Positions 15,264 to 24,084 are shown, counted from the first letter of the stretch. The stretch is 36,974 nt of DNA from Streptomyces silvae (GCF_016745505.1 NZ_JAERUC010000113.1:1-36974), one strand, 5' to 3'. A program made the numbers and translations. Notes: generated by a model from the sequence alone, not told the origin.

Positions 15264-17885
15264 TCAGCCCTGCGGCAGGTTCGCCAGCTGGGCGGTGATC
15301 CGCTCGATGTCGGACTCGGCCTTGGCGAGCCGGCCACGGATCTTGTCGACCACGTTGTCCGGGGCCTTGGCCAGGAAGGCCTCGTTGCCGAGCTTGCCGG
15401 TGGCCTGGGCCTTCTCCTTCTCGGCGGCGCCCAGGTCCTTGGTGAGACGCTTGCGCTCGGCCTCGACGTCGATGGTGCCGGACAGGTCGAGGGCGACCCT
15501 GGCTCCGGCGACCGGCAGCGTCGCCGTGGCGTGGAAGCCCTCGCCGGCGGGCTGCAGACGCAGCAGCTGGCGGATGGCCGCCTCGTGCGGGGCGAGCGCC
15601 GTCCCGGTGACGGTCAGCTCGGCCGGGACCTTCTGGCCGGGCTGGAGCCCCTGGTCGGAGCGGAAGCGGCGGACCTCGGTGACGACCTGCTGGACGAGCT
15701 CGATCTCCTTCTCGGCCGACTCGTCGCGGAAGCCACTGTCCTTCGGCCAGTCGGCGACGACGACGGACTCCTGGCCGGTGAGGGTCGTCCAGAGCGCCTC
15801 GGTCACGAACGGGACGATCGGGTGCAGCAGCCGGAGCGTGACGTCCAGGACCTCGCCGAGGACCCGGGCCGACACCTTGGCCTGCTCGCCGCCCGCGAAG
15901 AAGGTCGTCTTGGAGAGCTCGACGTACCAGTCGAAGACCTCGTCCCACGCGAAGTGGTAGAGGGCGTCGCTGAGCTTGGCGAACTGGAAGTCCTCGTAGA
16001 ACGCGTCGGCGTCGGCGACCGTCTTGTTCAGCCGGGACAGGATCCACCGGTCGGTGGCCGAGAGCTGCTCGACGGGCGGGAGTTCACCCTCCACCGTCGC
16101 GCCGTTCATCATCGCGAAGCGGGTGGCGTTCCAGATCTTGTTGGCGAAGTTGCGGGAGGCCTGGACCCAGTCCTCGCCGATCGGGACGTCGGTGCCGGGG
16201 TTGGCGCCCCTGGCGAGGGTGAAGCGGACGGCGTCGGAGCCGTACGTGTCCATCCAGTCCAGCGGGTCGACGACGTTGCCGAAGGACTTCGACATCTTCT
16301 TGCCGCGCTCGTCACGGACCAGGCCGGTGAGCGCGATCGTCCTGAACGGCGCCTCGCCGTCCATGACGTACAGGCCGAACATCATCATCCGGGCGACCCA
16401 GAAGAAGATGATGTCGTGGCCGGTGACCAGGACGTCGGTCGGATAGAACTTCTTGAGGTCCGGGGTCTCCTCGGGCCATCCGAGCGTGGAGAACGGCCAC
16501 AGACCGGACGAGAACCAGGTGTCCAGGACGTCGGAGTCCTGCGTCCAGCCCTCGCCCGTGGGCGGCTGCTCGTCGGGGCCGACGCAGACGACCTCGCCCT
16601 CGGGGCCGTACCAGACGGGGATGCGGTGGCCCCACCAGAGCTGGCGCGAGATGCACCAGTCGTTGAGGTTGTCGACCCAGTCGAAGTACCGCTTCTCCAT
16701 CTCCTTGGGTTGGATGTCGACCCGGCCGTCGCGGACCGCGTCACCGGCGGCCTTCGCGAGGGTCTCGACCTTGACCCACCACTGGAGCGACAGCCTGGGC
16801 TCGACCGTCGTGCGGCAGCGGGAGCAGTGGCCGACGGAGTGGACGTACGGACGCTTCTCCGCGACGATCCGGCCCTGGCCGCGCAGCGCGCCGACGATGG
16901 CCGAGCGGGCCTCGAAGCGGTCGAGGCCCTCGAACGGGCCGGCGACGGTGATGACGCCCCGCTCGTCCATGACGGTCATCGACTCCAGGCCGTGCCGCTG
17001 GCCGATCGCGAAGTCGTTCGGGTCGTGGGCGGGGGTCACCTTGACCGCGCCGGTGCCGAACTCCGGGTCGACGTGGTGGTCGGCGACGACCGGGATCGTA
17101 CGGTCGGTGAGCGGCAGCTTGATCCGCTTGCCGATGAGGTGCGCGTACCGCGCGTCGTCCGGGTGGACGGCGACGGCCGTGTCACCCAGCATCGTCTCGG
17201 CGCGGGTGGTGGCGACGACCAGCGTGTCCTCGCCCTCGCCGTACTGGATGGAGACCAGTTCGCCGTCGTCGTCCTGGTAGTCGACCTCGATGTCGGAGAT
17301 CGCCGTGAGACAGCGCGGGCACCAGTTGATGATGCGCTCGGCGCGGTAGATCAGGCCGTCGTCGTACATCTTCTTGAAGACGGTCTGGACGGCGGCGGAG
17401 AGGCCCTCGTCCATGGTGAAGCGCTCACGGGACCAGTCGACGCCGTCGCCGAGGCGGCGCATCTGGCCGAGGATCTTGCCGCCGTACTCTTCCTTCCACT
17501 GCCAGACGCGCTCGACGAACTCCTCGCGCCCCAGGTCGTGGCGGGACTTGCCCTCCTCGCCGAGCTGCTGCTCGACTTTGTTCTGGGTGGCGATGCCGGC
17601 GTGGTCCATGCCGGGCAGCCACAGCGCCTCGAACCCCTGCATCCGCTTACGGCGGGTCAGGGCGTCCATGAGCGTGTGCTGGAAGGCATGGCCCAGGTGG
17701 AGGGAGCCGGTGACGTTGGGCGGCGGGATGACGATCGTGTACGGGGGCTTCTCGCTCTCCGGGTCCGCCGTGAAGTAACCGCGCTCTACCCAGCGCTCGT
17801 ACAGCTTCCCCTCTACATCGGCCGGCGCGTACTGGGTCGGCAGTTCGGGGGTGCTGGCTGGCTGCTGCGCTGCGTTCTCGGTCAC
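15264..17885 (-). CDS. valS: Valyl-tRNA synthetase
   Basis: From the GTG at 17885 the product is 873 residues, the normal size. It is a class I synthetase: HIGH motif as HLGH in PPPNVTGSLHLGHAF and KMSKS motif as GKKMSKSFGN. Between them lie the CP1 editing domain (VVATTRAETMLGDTAVAVHP, GTGAVKVTPAHDPND), which hydrolyses mischarged Thr-tRNA, and cysteine pairs (CPRCL; HCSRCR) of zinc-finger type. WWGHRIPVWYG marks the catalytic core. The C-terminal coiled-coil arm (ERKRLTKDLGAAEKEKAQAT) contacts tRNA. GTG 17885 fits the family N-terminus (TENAAQQP); an upstream ATG at 17918 would add residues not seen in relatives. A TAAACT -10 element seven bases before the GTG and the lack of a ribosome-binding site point to a leaderless transcript. 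Confidence 0.97.
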   Translation of the reverse strand: MTENAAQQPASTPELPTQYAPADVEGKLYERWVERGYFTADPESEKPPYTIVIPPPNVTGSLHLGHAFQHTLMDALTRRKRMQGFEALWLPGMDHAGIATQNKVEQQLGEEGKSRHDLGREEFVERVWQWKEEYGGKILGQMRRLGDGVDWSRERFTMDEGLSAAVQTVFKKMYDDGLIYRAERIINWCPRCLTAISDIEVDYQDDDGELVSIQYGEGEDTLVVATTRAETMLGDTAVAVHPDDARYAHLIGKRIKLPLTDRTIPVVADHHVDPEFGTGAVKVTPAHDPNDFAIGQRHGLESMTVMDERGVITVAGPFEGLDRFEARSAIVGALRGQGRIVAEKRPYVHSVGHCSRCRTTVEPRLSLQWWVKVETLAKAAGDAVRDGRVDIQPKEMEKRYFDWVDNLNDWCISRQLWWGHRIPVWYGPEGEVVCVGPDEQPPTGEGWTQDSDVLDTWFSSGLWPFSTLGWPEETPDLKKFYPTDVLVTGHDIIFFWVARMMMFGLYVMDGEAPFRTIALTGLVRDERGKKMSKSFGNVVDPLDWMDTYGSDAVRFTLARGANPGTDVPIGEDWVQASRNFANKIWNATRFAMMNGATVEGELPPVEQLSATDRWILSRLNKTVADADAFYEDFQFAKLSDALYHFAWDEVFDWYVELSKTTFFAGGEQAKVSARVLGEVLDVTLRLLHPIVPFVTEALWTTLTGQESVVVADWPKDSGFRDESAEKEIELVQQVVTEVRRFRSDQGLQPGQKVPAELTVTGTALAPHEAAIRQLLRLQPAGEGFHATATLPVAGARVALDLSGTIDVEAERKRLTKDLGAAEKEKAQATGKLGNEAFLAKAPDNVVDKIRGRLAKAESDIERITAQLANLPQG

Positions 17886-17892
17886 GGCACAC

Positions 17893-17898
17893 AGTTTA
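17893..17898 (-). promoter_or_regulatory. Predicted -10 box of a leaderless valS promoter
   Basis: TAAACT on the minus strand fits TANNNT and lies seven bases from the GTG start. A poor -35-like TTCAGT is about 17-18 bases further upstream. No T-box-like leader could fit if this start is right. Confidence 0.5.
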
Positions 17899-18022
17899 GG
17901 GGCGTCACAGTCGTGCACTGAAACCGGTTTGTTCAGTAACGGTGTACGCCCGGATGCCCTATGTGAGCGCCGCTTCCGTCAGGATGTTCGGAACGCATAA
18001 GCATTCTGGAGGGGACAGCGCA

Positions 18023-19033
18023 ATGAGCTACAACCAGCCGGGCCCGTACGGCGGGCAGCCGCCGCAGGGCCAGCCCGGACCGTACGGCCAGCAGCCGGGC
18101 CCGTACGGGCAGCAGCCCGGCCCGTACGGCGGCCCCCCGCCGCAGGGTCCTCCGCAGGGCCAGCCCGGCTACGGCTACCCGCAGCAGGCCCCCCAGGGCG
18201 TCCCGCCGCAGCAGCAGCCCCCGCAGGGCTACGGCTACCCGCAGGGCCAGCAGCCGGGCCCGTACGGCCAGCAGCCCCCCACCCCGCCGTACGGCGGCCA
18301 GCAGGCCTACCCGGGCATGCCCCCGCAGCCGGGCGGCGCCCCGAAGAAGAAGACGGGCCTGATCATCGGCGCGGCCGTGGTGGCGCTGGCGGTCGTGGCG
18401 GGCGGGGTGTACTTCCTGACGTCGGGCGGCGGCAACGGCGATGTCGCGGACTCGACCAAGGGGTACAAGCTCACGCCGGCCGCCTCGGTGGACGACTACA
18501 AGAAGGACGCCACGAAGACGTCCTCGGACACGCTGACGAGCAAGGAGAAGACCGAAGCCGCGGCCCTGGGCATCAAGGGCCCCCACAAGGCCGAGGCCCA
18601 GTACGCGAGTGGCGAGCTCGAGAAGAACCCGCTCACGACCAAGATGCTGATGCTCTTCGGTTACTGGGGCGACGTCTCCGACCCCGCGAAGGCCCTCGAC
18701 GGCATGTTCGCGCAGGCCAAGATGGGAATGGCTGCGAGCGACGATGCCAAGACCTCCCTGGTGGGCAACCCCAAGGAGGTCACGCCCGCCGGCTTCGAGG
18801 GCGCGCTGATGAAGTGCCAGGACATGAAGGTCGTCAACGACGAGGCCGACGGCTCCGTGGCGAACGGCCCCAAGGAAATGTTGATGCCCGTCTGCATCTG
18901 GTCCGACTACAGCACCGTCGGCGCGGTCATCGGCGTCGACATCGGCGCGGCCATGACCAACAAGTCCATGTCGCAGGACGAGGTGGCTGCTCTGACCGCC
19001 AAGCTCTACAACACCTCCCGTACCAAGGTCTGA
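18023..19033 (+). CDS. Pro/Gly/Gln/Tyr-rich single-pass membrane protein, extracytoplasmic domain of unknown function
   Basis: The ATG at 18023 has a strong GGAGGGG ribosome-binding site and gives 336 residues. Residues 1-106 are a low-complexity cytoplasmic segment of Pro, Gly, Gln and Tyr with QPGPYG at 5, 17, 24, 31 and 77 and GYGYPQ twice. KKK (108-110) precedes one membrane helix (112-131, GLIIGAAVVALAVVAGGVYF), and the remaining ~200 residues are outside the cell. The outer part contains two cysteines (265, 291) that could form a disulfide, and repeated short segments of Lys/Asp/Ala. Streptomyces genomes hold many proteins with this layout, but I do not know a function. It is divergent from valS and convergent with clpX. 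Confidence 0.85.
   Translation: MSYNQPGPYGGQPPQGQPGPYGQQPGPYGQQPGPYGGPPPQGPPQGQPGYGYPQQAPQGVPPQQQPPQGYGYPQGQQPGPYGQQPPTPPYGGQQAYPGMPPQPGGAPKKKTGLIIGAAVVALAVVAGGVYFLTSGGGNGDVADSTKGYKLTPAASVDDYKKDATKTSSDTLTSKEKTEAAALGIKGPHKAEAQYASGELEKNPLTTKMLMLFGYWGDVSDPAKALDGMFAQAKMGMAASDDAKTSLVGNPKEVTPAGFEGALMKCQDMKVVNDEADGSVANGPKEMLMPVCIWSDYSTVGAVIGVDIGAAMTNKSMSQDEVAALTAKLYNTSRTKV
18035..18310 (+). repeat. Imperfect coding repeats (Pro-Gly-Pro-Tyr-Gly)
   Basis: The DNA repeats short units such as CAGCCGGGCCCGTACGG, encoding QPGPYG, interspersed with CCGCAGGGC units (PQG). The codons are nearly identical between copies, which suggests recent slippage or local duplication. Copy number may differ between strains. 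Confidence 0.7.
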
Positions 19034-19045
19034 TCCCGCACAGCG

Positions 19046-19082
19046 CGAAGGGGCGCCCGGCCGGTGGCCGGGCGCCCCTTCG
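19046..19082. terminator. Bidirectional terminator between two convergent genes
   Basis: A perfect 17-bp GC-rich stem (arms 19046-19062 and 19066-19082) with a 3-base GGT loop sits 12 bases after the stop codon of the membrane protein gene and 20 bases from the clpX stop codon. Runs of A/T flank it on both sides of the stem base (GAAG/CTTC). Confidence 0.85.
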
Positions 19083-19102
19083 GCGTCTGTGGTGCGCTGC
19101 CG

Positions 19103-20401
19103 CTACGCGGACTTCTCGTGGCGGCCGCCGTCGTTCTTGCCGATCGTGCGCGGCTCGCGCGGGACCAGCGTCGGGTTGACGTTGTTGCGCACGACGTCCG
19201 GGGTGATGACCACGCGGGCCACGTCCTTGCGGGACGGGACGTCGTACATCACGGACTGGAGGACTTCCTCCATGATGGCGCGCAGACCGCGCGCGCCCGT
19301 CTGGCGGAGGATCGCCTGGTCGGCGATGGCTTCCAGCGCCTCGCGCTCGAAGTCCAGCTCCACACCGTCGAGTTCGAACAGCCTTTGGTACTGCTTCACC
19401 AGCGCGTTACGCGGCTCGACCAGGATCTGGAGCAGCGCCTCGCGGTCCAGGTTGTGGACCGAGGTCAGCACGGGGAGGCGGCCGATGAACTCGGGGATCA
19501 TCCCGAACTTCACCAGGTCCTCCGGCATGACCTCCTGGAACTGGTCGCTCGCCTGGATCTCCAGCTTGGAGCGGATCGTGGCCCCGAAGCCGATGCCCTT
19601 CGCGCCGGCCCGCGACTCGATGATCTTCTCCAGGCCCGAGAAGGCGCCGCCCACGATGAACAGCACGTTCGTCGTGTCGATCTGGATGAACTCCTGGTGC
19701 GGGTGCTTCCGCCCGCCCTGCGGCGGCACGGAGGCGGTGGTGCCCTCCAGGATCTTCAGCAGGGCCTGCTGGACACCCTCGCCGGAGACGTCGCGCGTGA
19801 TCGACGGGTTCTCGCTCTTGCGGGCGACCTTGTCGATCTCGTCGATGTAGATGATGCCGGTCTCGGCCTTCTTGACGTCGTAGTCAGCGGCCTGGATCAG
19901 CTTCAGCAGGATGTTCTCGACGTCCTCGCCTACGTAGCCGGCCTCCGTCAGCGCCGTCGCGTCCGCGATGGCGAACGGGACGTTGAGCATGCGGGCCAGC
20001 GTCTGCGCGAGGAGCGTCTTGCCGGAGCCCGTGGGGCCCAGCAGCAGGATGTTGGACTTGGCGAGCTCGATCGCGTCGTCGCGATTCGCGCCGCCGCCGT
20101 TCTCCCCGGCCTGGACCCGCTTGTAGTGGTTGTACACAGCGACCGAGAGGGCCTTCTTCGCGGGCTCCTGCCCGACGACGTACCCCTCGAGGAACTCGTA
20201 GATCTCGCGCGGCTTGGGGAGCTCCTCCCACCGCACCTCGGAGGTCTCGGCGAGCTCCTCCTCGATGATCTCGTTGCAGAGATCGATGCACTCGTCGCAG
20301 ATGTACACACCGGGTCCCGCGATGAGCTTCTTCACCTGCTTCTGGCTCTTTCCGCAGAACGAGCACTTGAGCAGGTCGCCGCCATCACCGATGCGTGCCA
20401 C
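19103..20401 (-). CDS. clpX: ClpX, AAA+ unfoldase subunit of ClpXP protease
   Basis: From the GTG at 20401 (AAGGGGAAG seven bases upstream) the product is 432 residues. The N-terminal zinc-binding domain has Cys13-x2-Cys16 and Cys35-x2-Cys38. The AAA+ core shows Walker A GPTGSGKT (122-129), the pore loop GYVG (155-158), Walker B IIYIDEID (183-190), the RKH-type loop (GGRKHPHQEF) and the GARGLRAIMEE sensor-2 region. ClpX recognises and unfolds substrates and feeds them to ClpP1/ClpP2, encoded next upstream. A 156-bp gap from clpP2 leaves room for its own promoter. Confidence 0.97.
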   Translation of the reverse strand: MARIGDGGDLLKCSFCGKSQKQVKKLIAGPGVYICDECIDLCNEIIEEELAETSEVRWEELPKPREIYEFLEGYVVGQEPAKKALSVAVYNHYKRVQAGENGGGANRDDAIELAKSNILLLGPTGSGKTLLAQTLARMLNVPFAIADATALTEAGYVGEDVENILLKLIQAADYDVKKAETGIIYIDEIDKVARKSENPSITRDVSGEGVQQALLKILEGTTASVPPQGGRKHPHQEFIQIDTTNVLFIVGGAFSGLEKIIESRAGAKGIGFGATIRSKLEIQASDQFQEVMPEDLVKFGMIPEFIGRLPVLTSVHNLDREALLQILVEPRNALVKQYQRLFELDGVELDFEREALEAIADQAILRQTGARGLRAIMEEVLQSVMYDVPSRKDVARVVITPDVVRNNVNPTLVPREPRTIGKNDGGRHEKSA

Positions 20402-20557
20402 GAGGTGCTTCCCCTTCGCCTGGGAGCAGCCTGGTTCAGCGGCTCCTGGTGCCTCTATCCGACGGTACCTTGCCTGGCCCCCCGTTCGGGCCCCCCTTGG
20501 CACGGTTCACACGGCCGGGGCCGTGCGGGTGGAATGTGCCAAGGGGAAAGACCGACG

Positions 20558-21226
20558 TCAGACGGATGCGCCTGCGGTGGTCTTACGGGTGGACACGATC
20601 TGGTCCACCAGACCGTACGCGAGTGCGTCGTCCGCCGTAAGGATCTTGTCGCGCTCGATGTCCTCGCTGATCTTCTCCAGCGGGGTGGTGGAGTGCTTCG
20701 CCAGCATCTCCTCGAGCTGGGTGCGCATCCGCAGGATCTCGTTGGCCGCGATCTCCAGGTCGGAGAGCTGCTCACGGCCGGTCTGCGAGGACGGCTGGTG
20801 GATCAGCACACGGGCGTGCGGGAGCGCCATGCGCTTGCCCGGGGTGCCCGCGGCCAGCAGGACGGCGGCGGCGGAGGCCGCCTGGCCCATGCAGACCGTC
20901 TGGATGTCCGGCTTCACGAACTGCATCGTGTCGTAGATCGCGGTGAGCGCGGTGAACGAGCCGCCGGGGCTGTTGATGTAGATCGAGATGTCACGGTCCG
21001 GGTCCATCGACTCCAGGCACAGCAGCTGCGCCATGACGTCGTTGGCCGAGGCGTCGTCGATCTGGACGCCGAGGAAGATCACGCGCTCCTCGAAGAGCTT
21101 CGCGTACGGGTCGTACTCACGCACACCCTGCGAGGTGCGCTCCACGAAGCGCGGGACGACGTAGCGGTTGTCCACCTGCGGGCCGGTGTAGAGACCGCTC
21201 GCGGAGGCGCCGGAGAAGTTGTTCAT
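20558..21226 (-). CDS. clpP2: ClpP2, ATP-dependent Clp protease proteolytic subunit
   Basis: From the ATG at 21226 the product is 222 residues. The catalytic triad is Ser118 (MGQAASAAA), His143 (LIHQPSS) and Asp193 (ERDKILTADD). The N-terminal propeptide ends near YVVPRFVERTSQGVREYDPYAKLF, a signature of the actinomycete ClpP2 type. In-frame ATGs at 21241 and 21256 would add 5 or 10 residues; none of the three has a strong ribosome-binding site. It is the second gene of the clpP1-clpP2 operon. ClpP1 and ClpP2 form a mixed barrel driven by ClpX or ClpC. Confidence 0.95.
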   Translation of the reverse strand: MNNFSGASASGLYTGPQVDNRYVVPRFVERTSQGVREYDPYAKLFEERVIFLGVQIDDASANDVMAQLLCLESMDPDRDISIYINSPGGSFTALTAIYDTMQFVKPDIQTVCMGQAASAAAVLLAAGTPGKRMALPHARVLIHQPSSQTGREQLSDLEIAANEILRMRTQLEEMLAKHSTTPLEKISEDIERDKILTADDALAYGLVDQIVSTRKTTAGASV

Positions 21227-21308
21227 GTGGGTGTTCACCATCCTGGTGGCGTTCATGTGGGCTGGAGGTCTCGGCGTACGAGAGGGTGCGGGGTGGTGCA
21301 CGCCCGGA

Positions 21309-21926
21309 TCAGGCGCCGGTGCCGCCGCCGCCCGGGATGCCCGACGCGAACGTGATGATCTCGTCGATGAGGCCGTAGTCCTTGGCCTCCTCGGCGGTGT
21401 ACCAGCGGTCGCGGTCGCCGTCGCGGATGATCGTCTCCACGGTCTGGCCGGAGTGGTGGGCGGTGATCTCCGCCATGCGCGTCTTCGTGCGGAGCAGGTA
21501 CTCGGCCTGGATCTTGATGTCCGAGGCGGTACCGCCGATGCCGGCCGAACCCTGGTGCATGAGGATGTCGGTGTTCGGGAGCGCGAAGCGCTTGCCCGCC
21601 GAGCCACCGGTGAGCAGGAACTGGCCCATGGAGGCCGCCATGCCCATACCGATGGTGACCACGTCGTTCGGGATGTACTGCATGGTGTCGTAGACCGCCA
21701 TGCCTGCCGTCACCGAGCCGCCGGGGCTGTTGATGTAGAGGTAGATGTCCTTGTCGGGGTCTGCGGCAAGGAGCAGGAGCTGTGCGGTGATCTTGTTGGC
21801 GATGTCATCGTCGACCTGCTGACCGAGGAAGATGATGCGCTCGCCGAGCAGTCGGCTGTAGACCTGGTCACCGAGGCCTCCACCGAGGGACGGCTCTCCG
21901 GCGGCGTAGGGCATCAGATTCGTCAC
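21309..21926 (-). CDS. clpP1: ClpP1, ATP-dependent Clp protease proteolytic subunit
   Basis: The 205-residue protein starts with GTG at 21926 (AGGTGG five bases upstream). The catalytic residues are Ser99 (MGMAASMGQF), His124 (LMHQGSAG) and Asp173 (GDRDRWYTAEEA). It lacks the long ClpP2-type propeptide. It is the first gene of the clpP1-clpP2 operon; a ClgR-like site lies 134 bp upstream. Confidence 0.95.
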   Translation of the reverse strand: MTNLMPYAAGEPSLGGGLGDQVYSRLLGERIIFLGQQVDDDIANKITAQLLLLAADPDKDIYLYINSPGGSVTAGMAVYDTMQYIPNDVVTIGMGMAASMGQFLLTGGSAGKRFALPNTDILMHQGSAGIGGTASDIKIQAEYLLRTKTRMAEITAHHSGQTVETIIRDGDRDRWYTAEEAKDYGLIDEIITFASGIPGGGGTGA

Positions 21927-22059
21927 GTATCCACCTGCTCGTCTCTGACGGCTCCGGCCGTCTCAGCGTCTTCGTACCGGGTGGGCCGGGACTACCCGAC
22001 CCTTCCTCTTCATGGACCCTAACGCGCAGGTGGGACAACGCCATCCCGCTTCCCCAACT

Positions 22060-22076
22060 GTTCGCTGGGAGCGCAA
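22060..22076. promoter_or_regulatory. Candidate ClgR operator upstream of clpP1
   Basis: GTTCGC, five bases, then GCG (GTTCGCTGGGAGCGCAA) is an imperfect palindrome that fits the GTTCGC-N5-GCG motif described for ClgR, the activator of the clpP1clpP2 operon in Streptomyces. Its position 134 bp before the clpP1 start is suitable for an activator site. A computed scan with the known matrix would be decisive. Confidence 0.6.
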
Positions 22077-22132
22077 GGTGAGCAGTCCCCGCAAGGGTTC
22101 CCGGGCGCGCTCCCGGGAGGCGGGACGATACG

Positions 22133-22171
22133 ACGACGGGCCCCGGACTGATGTCGTCCGGGGCCCGTCGT
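22133..22171 (-). terminator. tig terminator
   Basis: The arms at 22133-22148 and 22156-22171 pair perfectly over 16 bp with a 7-base loop. It lies 34 bases after the tig stop codon and separates tig from clpP1. Confidence 0.85.
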
Positions 22172-22205
22172 GCGGATCAGATCAGATCAACGAGCGGAGC
22201 GGGGC

Positions 22206-23609
22206 TCAGGCCTCGTTCTTCTCGTCCTTCTTCTCGTCGGCCGCCTCGGCGCCCTCGGCGGCCTCGGTGGCCTCCTCGGTGCCTTCCGCGGCCTCGTCCT
22301 CGTCCTCGAGCTCGACGATCTCACCGTTGGTGTCGACGACCTTGGCGGCCTCGACGACGACGGCGAGCGCCTTGCCGCGGGCGACCTCGCCGACGAGCAT
22401 CGGCACCTGGCCGCCTTCGACGACGGCCTGGGCGAACTGGTCGGGGCTCATGCCGGAGGACTGCGCGCGCCGCATGAGGTGCTCGGTGAGCTCCTCCTGG
22501 TTGACGTTCAGCTTCTCCTTGTTGACGAGCTCGTCAAGGATGAACTGGGTCTTGATGCCCTTGATCGCCTGCTCGGAGGTCTCGTTCTCGAACTCCTCCA
22601 GGGTCTTGCCCTGGATCTCGAGGTACTTCTCCAGGTCGAGACCCATCTGGCCGAGCTGGTGGTGCTCCAGGTTGTGCTTGCGGGTCTGGACCTCGTCCGC
22701 GAGAAGCTTCTCGGGGATCGGGACCTCGGCCAGCTTCAGCAGCTCCTCGAGGACACGCTCCTGGGCCTGGGTGGCCTGGTCGTACTGCTTGGTGTTCTCG
22801 AGGCGCTTGCGGCTGTCCTCGCGCAGCTCGGCGAGCGTGTCGAACTCGCTCGCCATCTGCGCGAAGTCGTCGTCCAGCTCGGGCAGTTCGCGCGAGGCGA
22901 CGGCGGTGACCTTGACGGTGACCTCCGCTTCCTTGCCCTCGGCGGAGCCGCCCTTCAGCTCGGAGGTGAAGGTGGCCTCGCCACCGGCCTCCAGGCCGGT
23001 CACGGCCTCGTCGATGCCTTCGAGGAGCTCGCCGGAACCGATGGTGTACGAGACACCCGCGGCCACGCCGTCCTCGAGGACCTCTCCGTCGACCTTGGCC
23101 TCCAGGTCGATGGTCACGACGTCGCCCTCGGCGGCGGCGCGCTCGACCGGGTTGGTCGATGCGAAGCGCTCACGGAGCTGCTCCACGGCCTTGTCGACGT
23201 CCTCGTCGGTGACTTCGAGTGCGTCCACGGTGACCTCGATGCCGGAGTAGTCCGGGATCTCGATCTCGGGACGGACATCCACCTCGGCGGTGAAGGCCAG
23301 CAGTTCGCCATCCTTGAGCTCGGTGATGTCAACCTCGGGCTGGCCCAGAACGTTGAGCTCACCCTCGTTGACAGCCTCGGTGTAGAACTTCGGAAGGGCG
23401 TCGTTGACGGCCTCCTCCAGCACAGCACCACGGCCGAACCGCTGGTCGATGACGCGGTTGGGGATCTTGCCCTTACGGAAGCCCTTCACCGTGACCTGCT
23501 GGTTGATCTTCTTGTACGCCGCGTCGAGGCTGTCCTTGAGCTCCTCGAAGGGCACCTCGATGCTGAGCCGAACCCGAGTCGGGTTCAGGGTCTCCACGGC
23601 GCTCTTCAC
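22206..23609 (-). CDS. tig: Trigger factor chaperone
   Basis: From the GTG at 23609 (AAGGAGA eight bases upstream) the product is 467 residues. The N-terminal domain carries the ribosome-docking signature GFRKGKIP (43-50). A central FKBP-like PPIase domain (about 155-240, starting AAAEGDVVTIDL) and an elongated helical C-terminal domain with two arms follow. The last ~35 residues are an acidic tail of Glu/Asp/Ala ending in KKDEKNEA. It binds L23 at the ribosome exit tunnel and protects nascent chains. Being next to the clpP operon is a widespread bacterial arrangement. On the minus strand, TACTAT (23715-23720) is a possible -10 box for its promoter. Confidence 0.96.
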   Translation of the reverse strand: MKSAVETLNPTRVRLSIEVPFEELKDSLDAAYKKINQQVTVKGFRKGKIPNRVIDQRFGRGAVLEEAVNDALPKFYTEAVNEGELNVLGQPEVDITELKDGELLAFTAEVDVRPEIEIPDYSGIEVTVDALEVTDEDVDKAVEQLRERFASTNPVERAAAEGDVVTIDLEAKVDGEVLEDGVAAGVSYTIGSGELLEGIDEAVTGLEAGGEATFTSELKGGSAEGKEAEVTVKVTAVASRELPELDDDFAQMASEFDTLAELREDSRKRLENTKQYDQATQAQERVLEELLKLAEVPIPEKLLADEVQTRKHNLEHHQLGQMGLDLEKYLEIQGKTLEEFENETSEQAIKGIKTQFILDELVNKEKLNVNQEELTEHLMRRAQSSGMSPDQFAQAVVEGGQVPMLVGEVARGKALAVVVEAAKVVDTNGEIVELEDEDEAAEGTEEATEAAEGAEAADEKKDEKNEA

Positions 23610-23759
23610 GGTTCGGTCTCCTTGGTGGCTGACTTCTTGGGGTTCTGCTGGGCCGCCGAGAGGCGGCTTCGCGGATCGAGCCCGGTACATCAGACACACG
23701 GGCACGCAATTTGCATAGTAACGGCAAGGGGGAGGACTCCCACAATGCGATCTTGCTGG

Positions 23760-23836
23760 TGGTCGGGGTGGCCGGATTCGAACCGACGACCTTCCGCTCC
23801 CAAAGCGGACGCGCTACCAAGCTGCGCCACACCCCG
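23760..23836 (-). tRNA. tRNA-Pro (TGG)
   Basis: The cloverleaf is complete on the minus strand: acceptor CGGGGTG pairs with CACCCCG; D-loop GCGCAGCTTGGTAGCGC; anticodon stem TCCGC/GCGGA enclosing TTTGGGA, giving anticodon TGG (23800-23802); T-arm with GGTTCGAATCC. A discriminator A and an encoded CCA end the gene at 23760. It reads CCA (and probably other CCN) proline codons. Confidence 0.97.
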
Positions 23837-24004
23837 TCGGTGCGACACGTAGGGTACATGCAGAAGCGCGGTGCGTCGGCCGGTTCTCACAGGCAGTCAC
23901 CGGGGCGGTCGCGGGGACACCCGGATACGGGTGTGCGCGCACCTTCCCCGACCCGCTACGATGCTTCCCGTACCGCGGTCCACCGGACCTGCGATGCGGT
24001 GCTT

Positions 24005-24078
24005 GCGGGCGTAGCTCAATGGTAGAGCCCTAGTCTTCCAAACTAGCTACGCGGGTTCGATTCCCGTCGCCCGCTCCA
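24005..24078 (+). tRNA. tRNA-Gly (TCC)
   Basis: Acceptor GCGGGCG pairs with CGCCCGC; the D-loop contains AGCTCAATGGTAGAGC; the anticodon stem CTAGT/ACTAG encloses CTTCCAA, giving anticodon TCC (24037-24039); the T-arm has GGGTTCGATTCCC. Discriminator T and encoded CCA (24076-24078). It reads GGA and GGG glycine codons. Confidence 0.97.
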
Positions 24079-24084
24079 ACGGCC

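Noticed and set aside
14892..17921. A 1009-codon open frame on the plus strand opposite valS, plus other long frames opposite the radical SAM gene (2312-4138), mrdA (7713-9617), folC (13157-15121) and clpX/clpP (19064-21355)
   Set aside because: These are antisense shadows: third-position G/C bias keeps stop codons away, and the proteins are Val/Leu/Asp/Gly/Arg-rich nonsense without motifs, opposite well-conserved genes.
17921..17930. Palindrome AAACCGGTTT in the valS divergent promoter region
   Set aside because: Only 10 bp and near no clear promoter; too short to claim as an operator.
20472..20500. G-rich minus-strand runs in the clpP2-clpX gap as a possible quadruplex
   Set aside because: Runs of G are common at this base composition, and the four-tract spacing is irregular.
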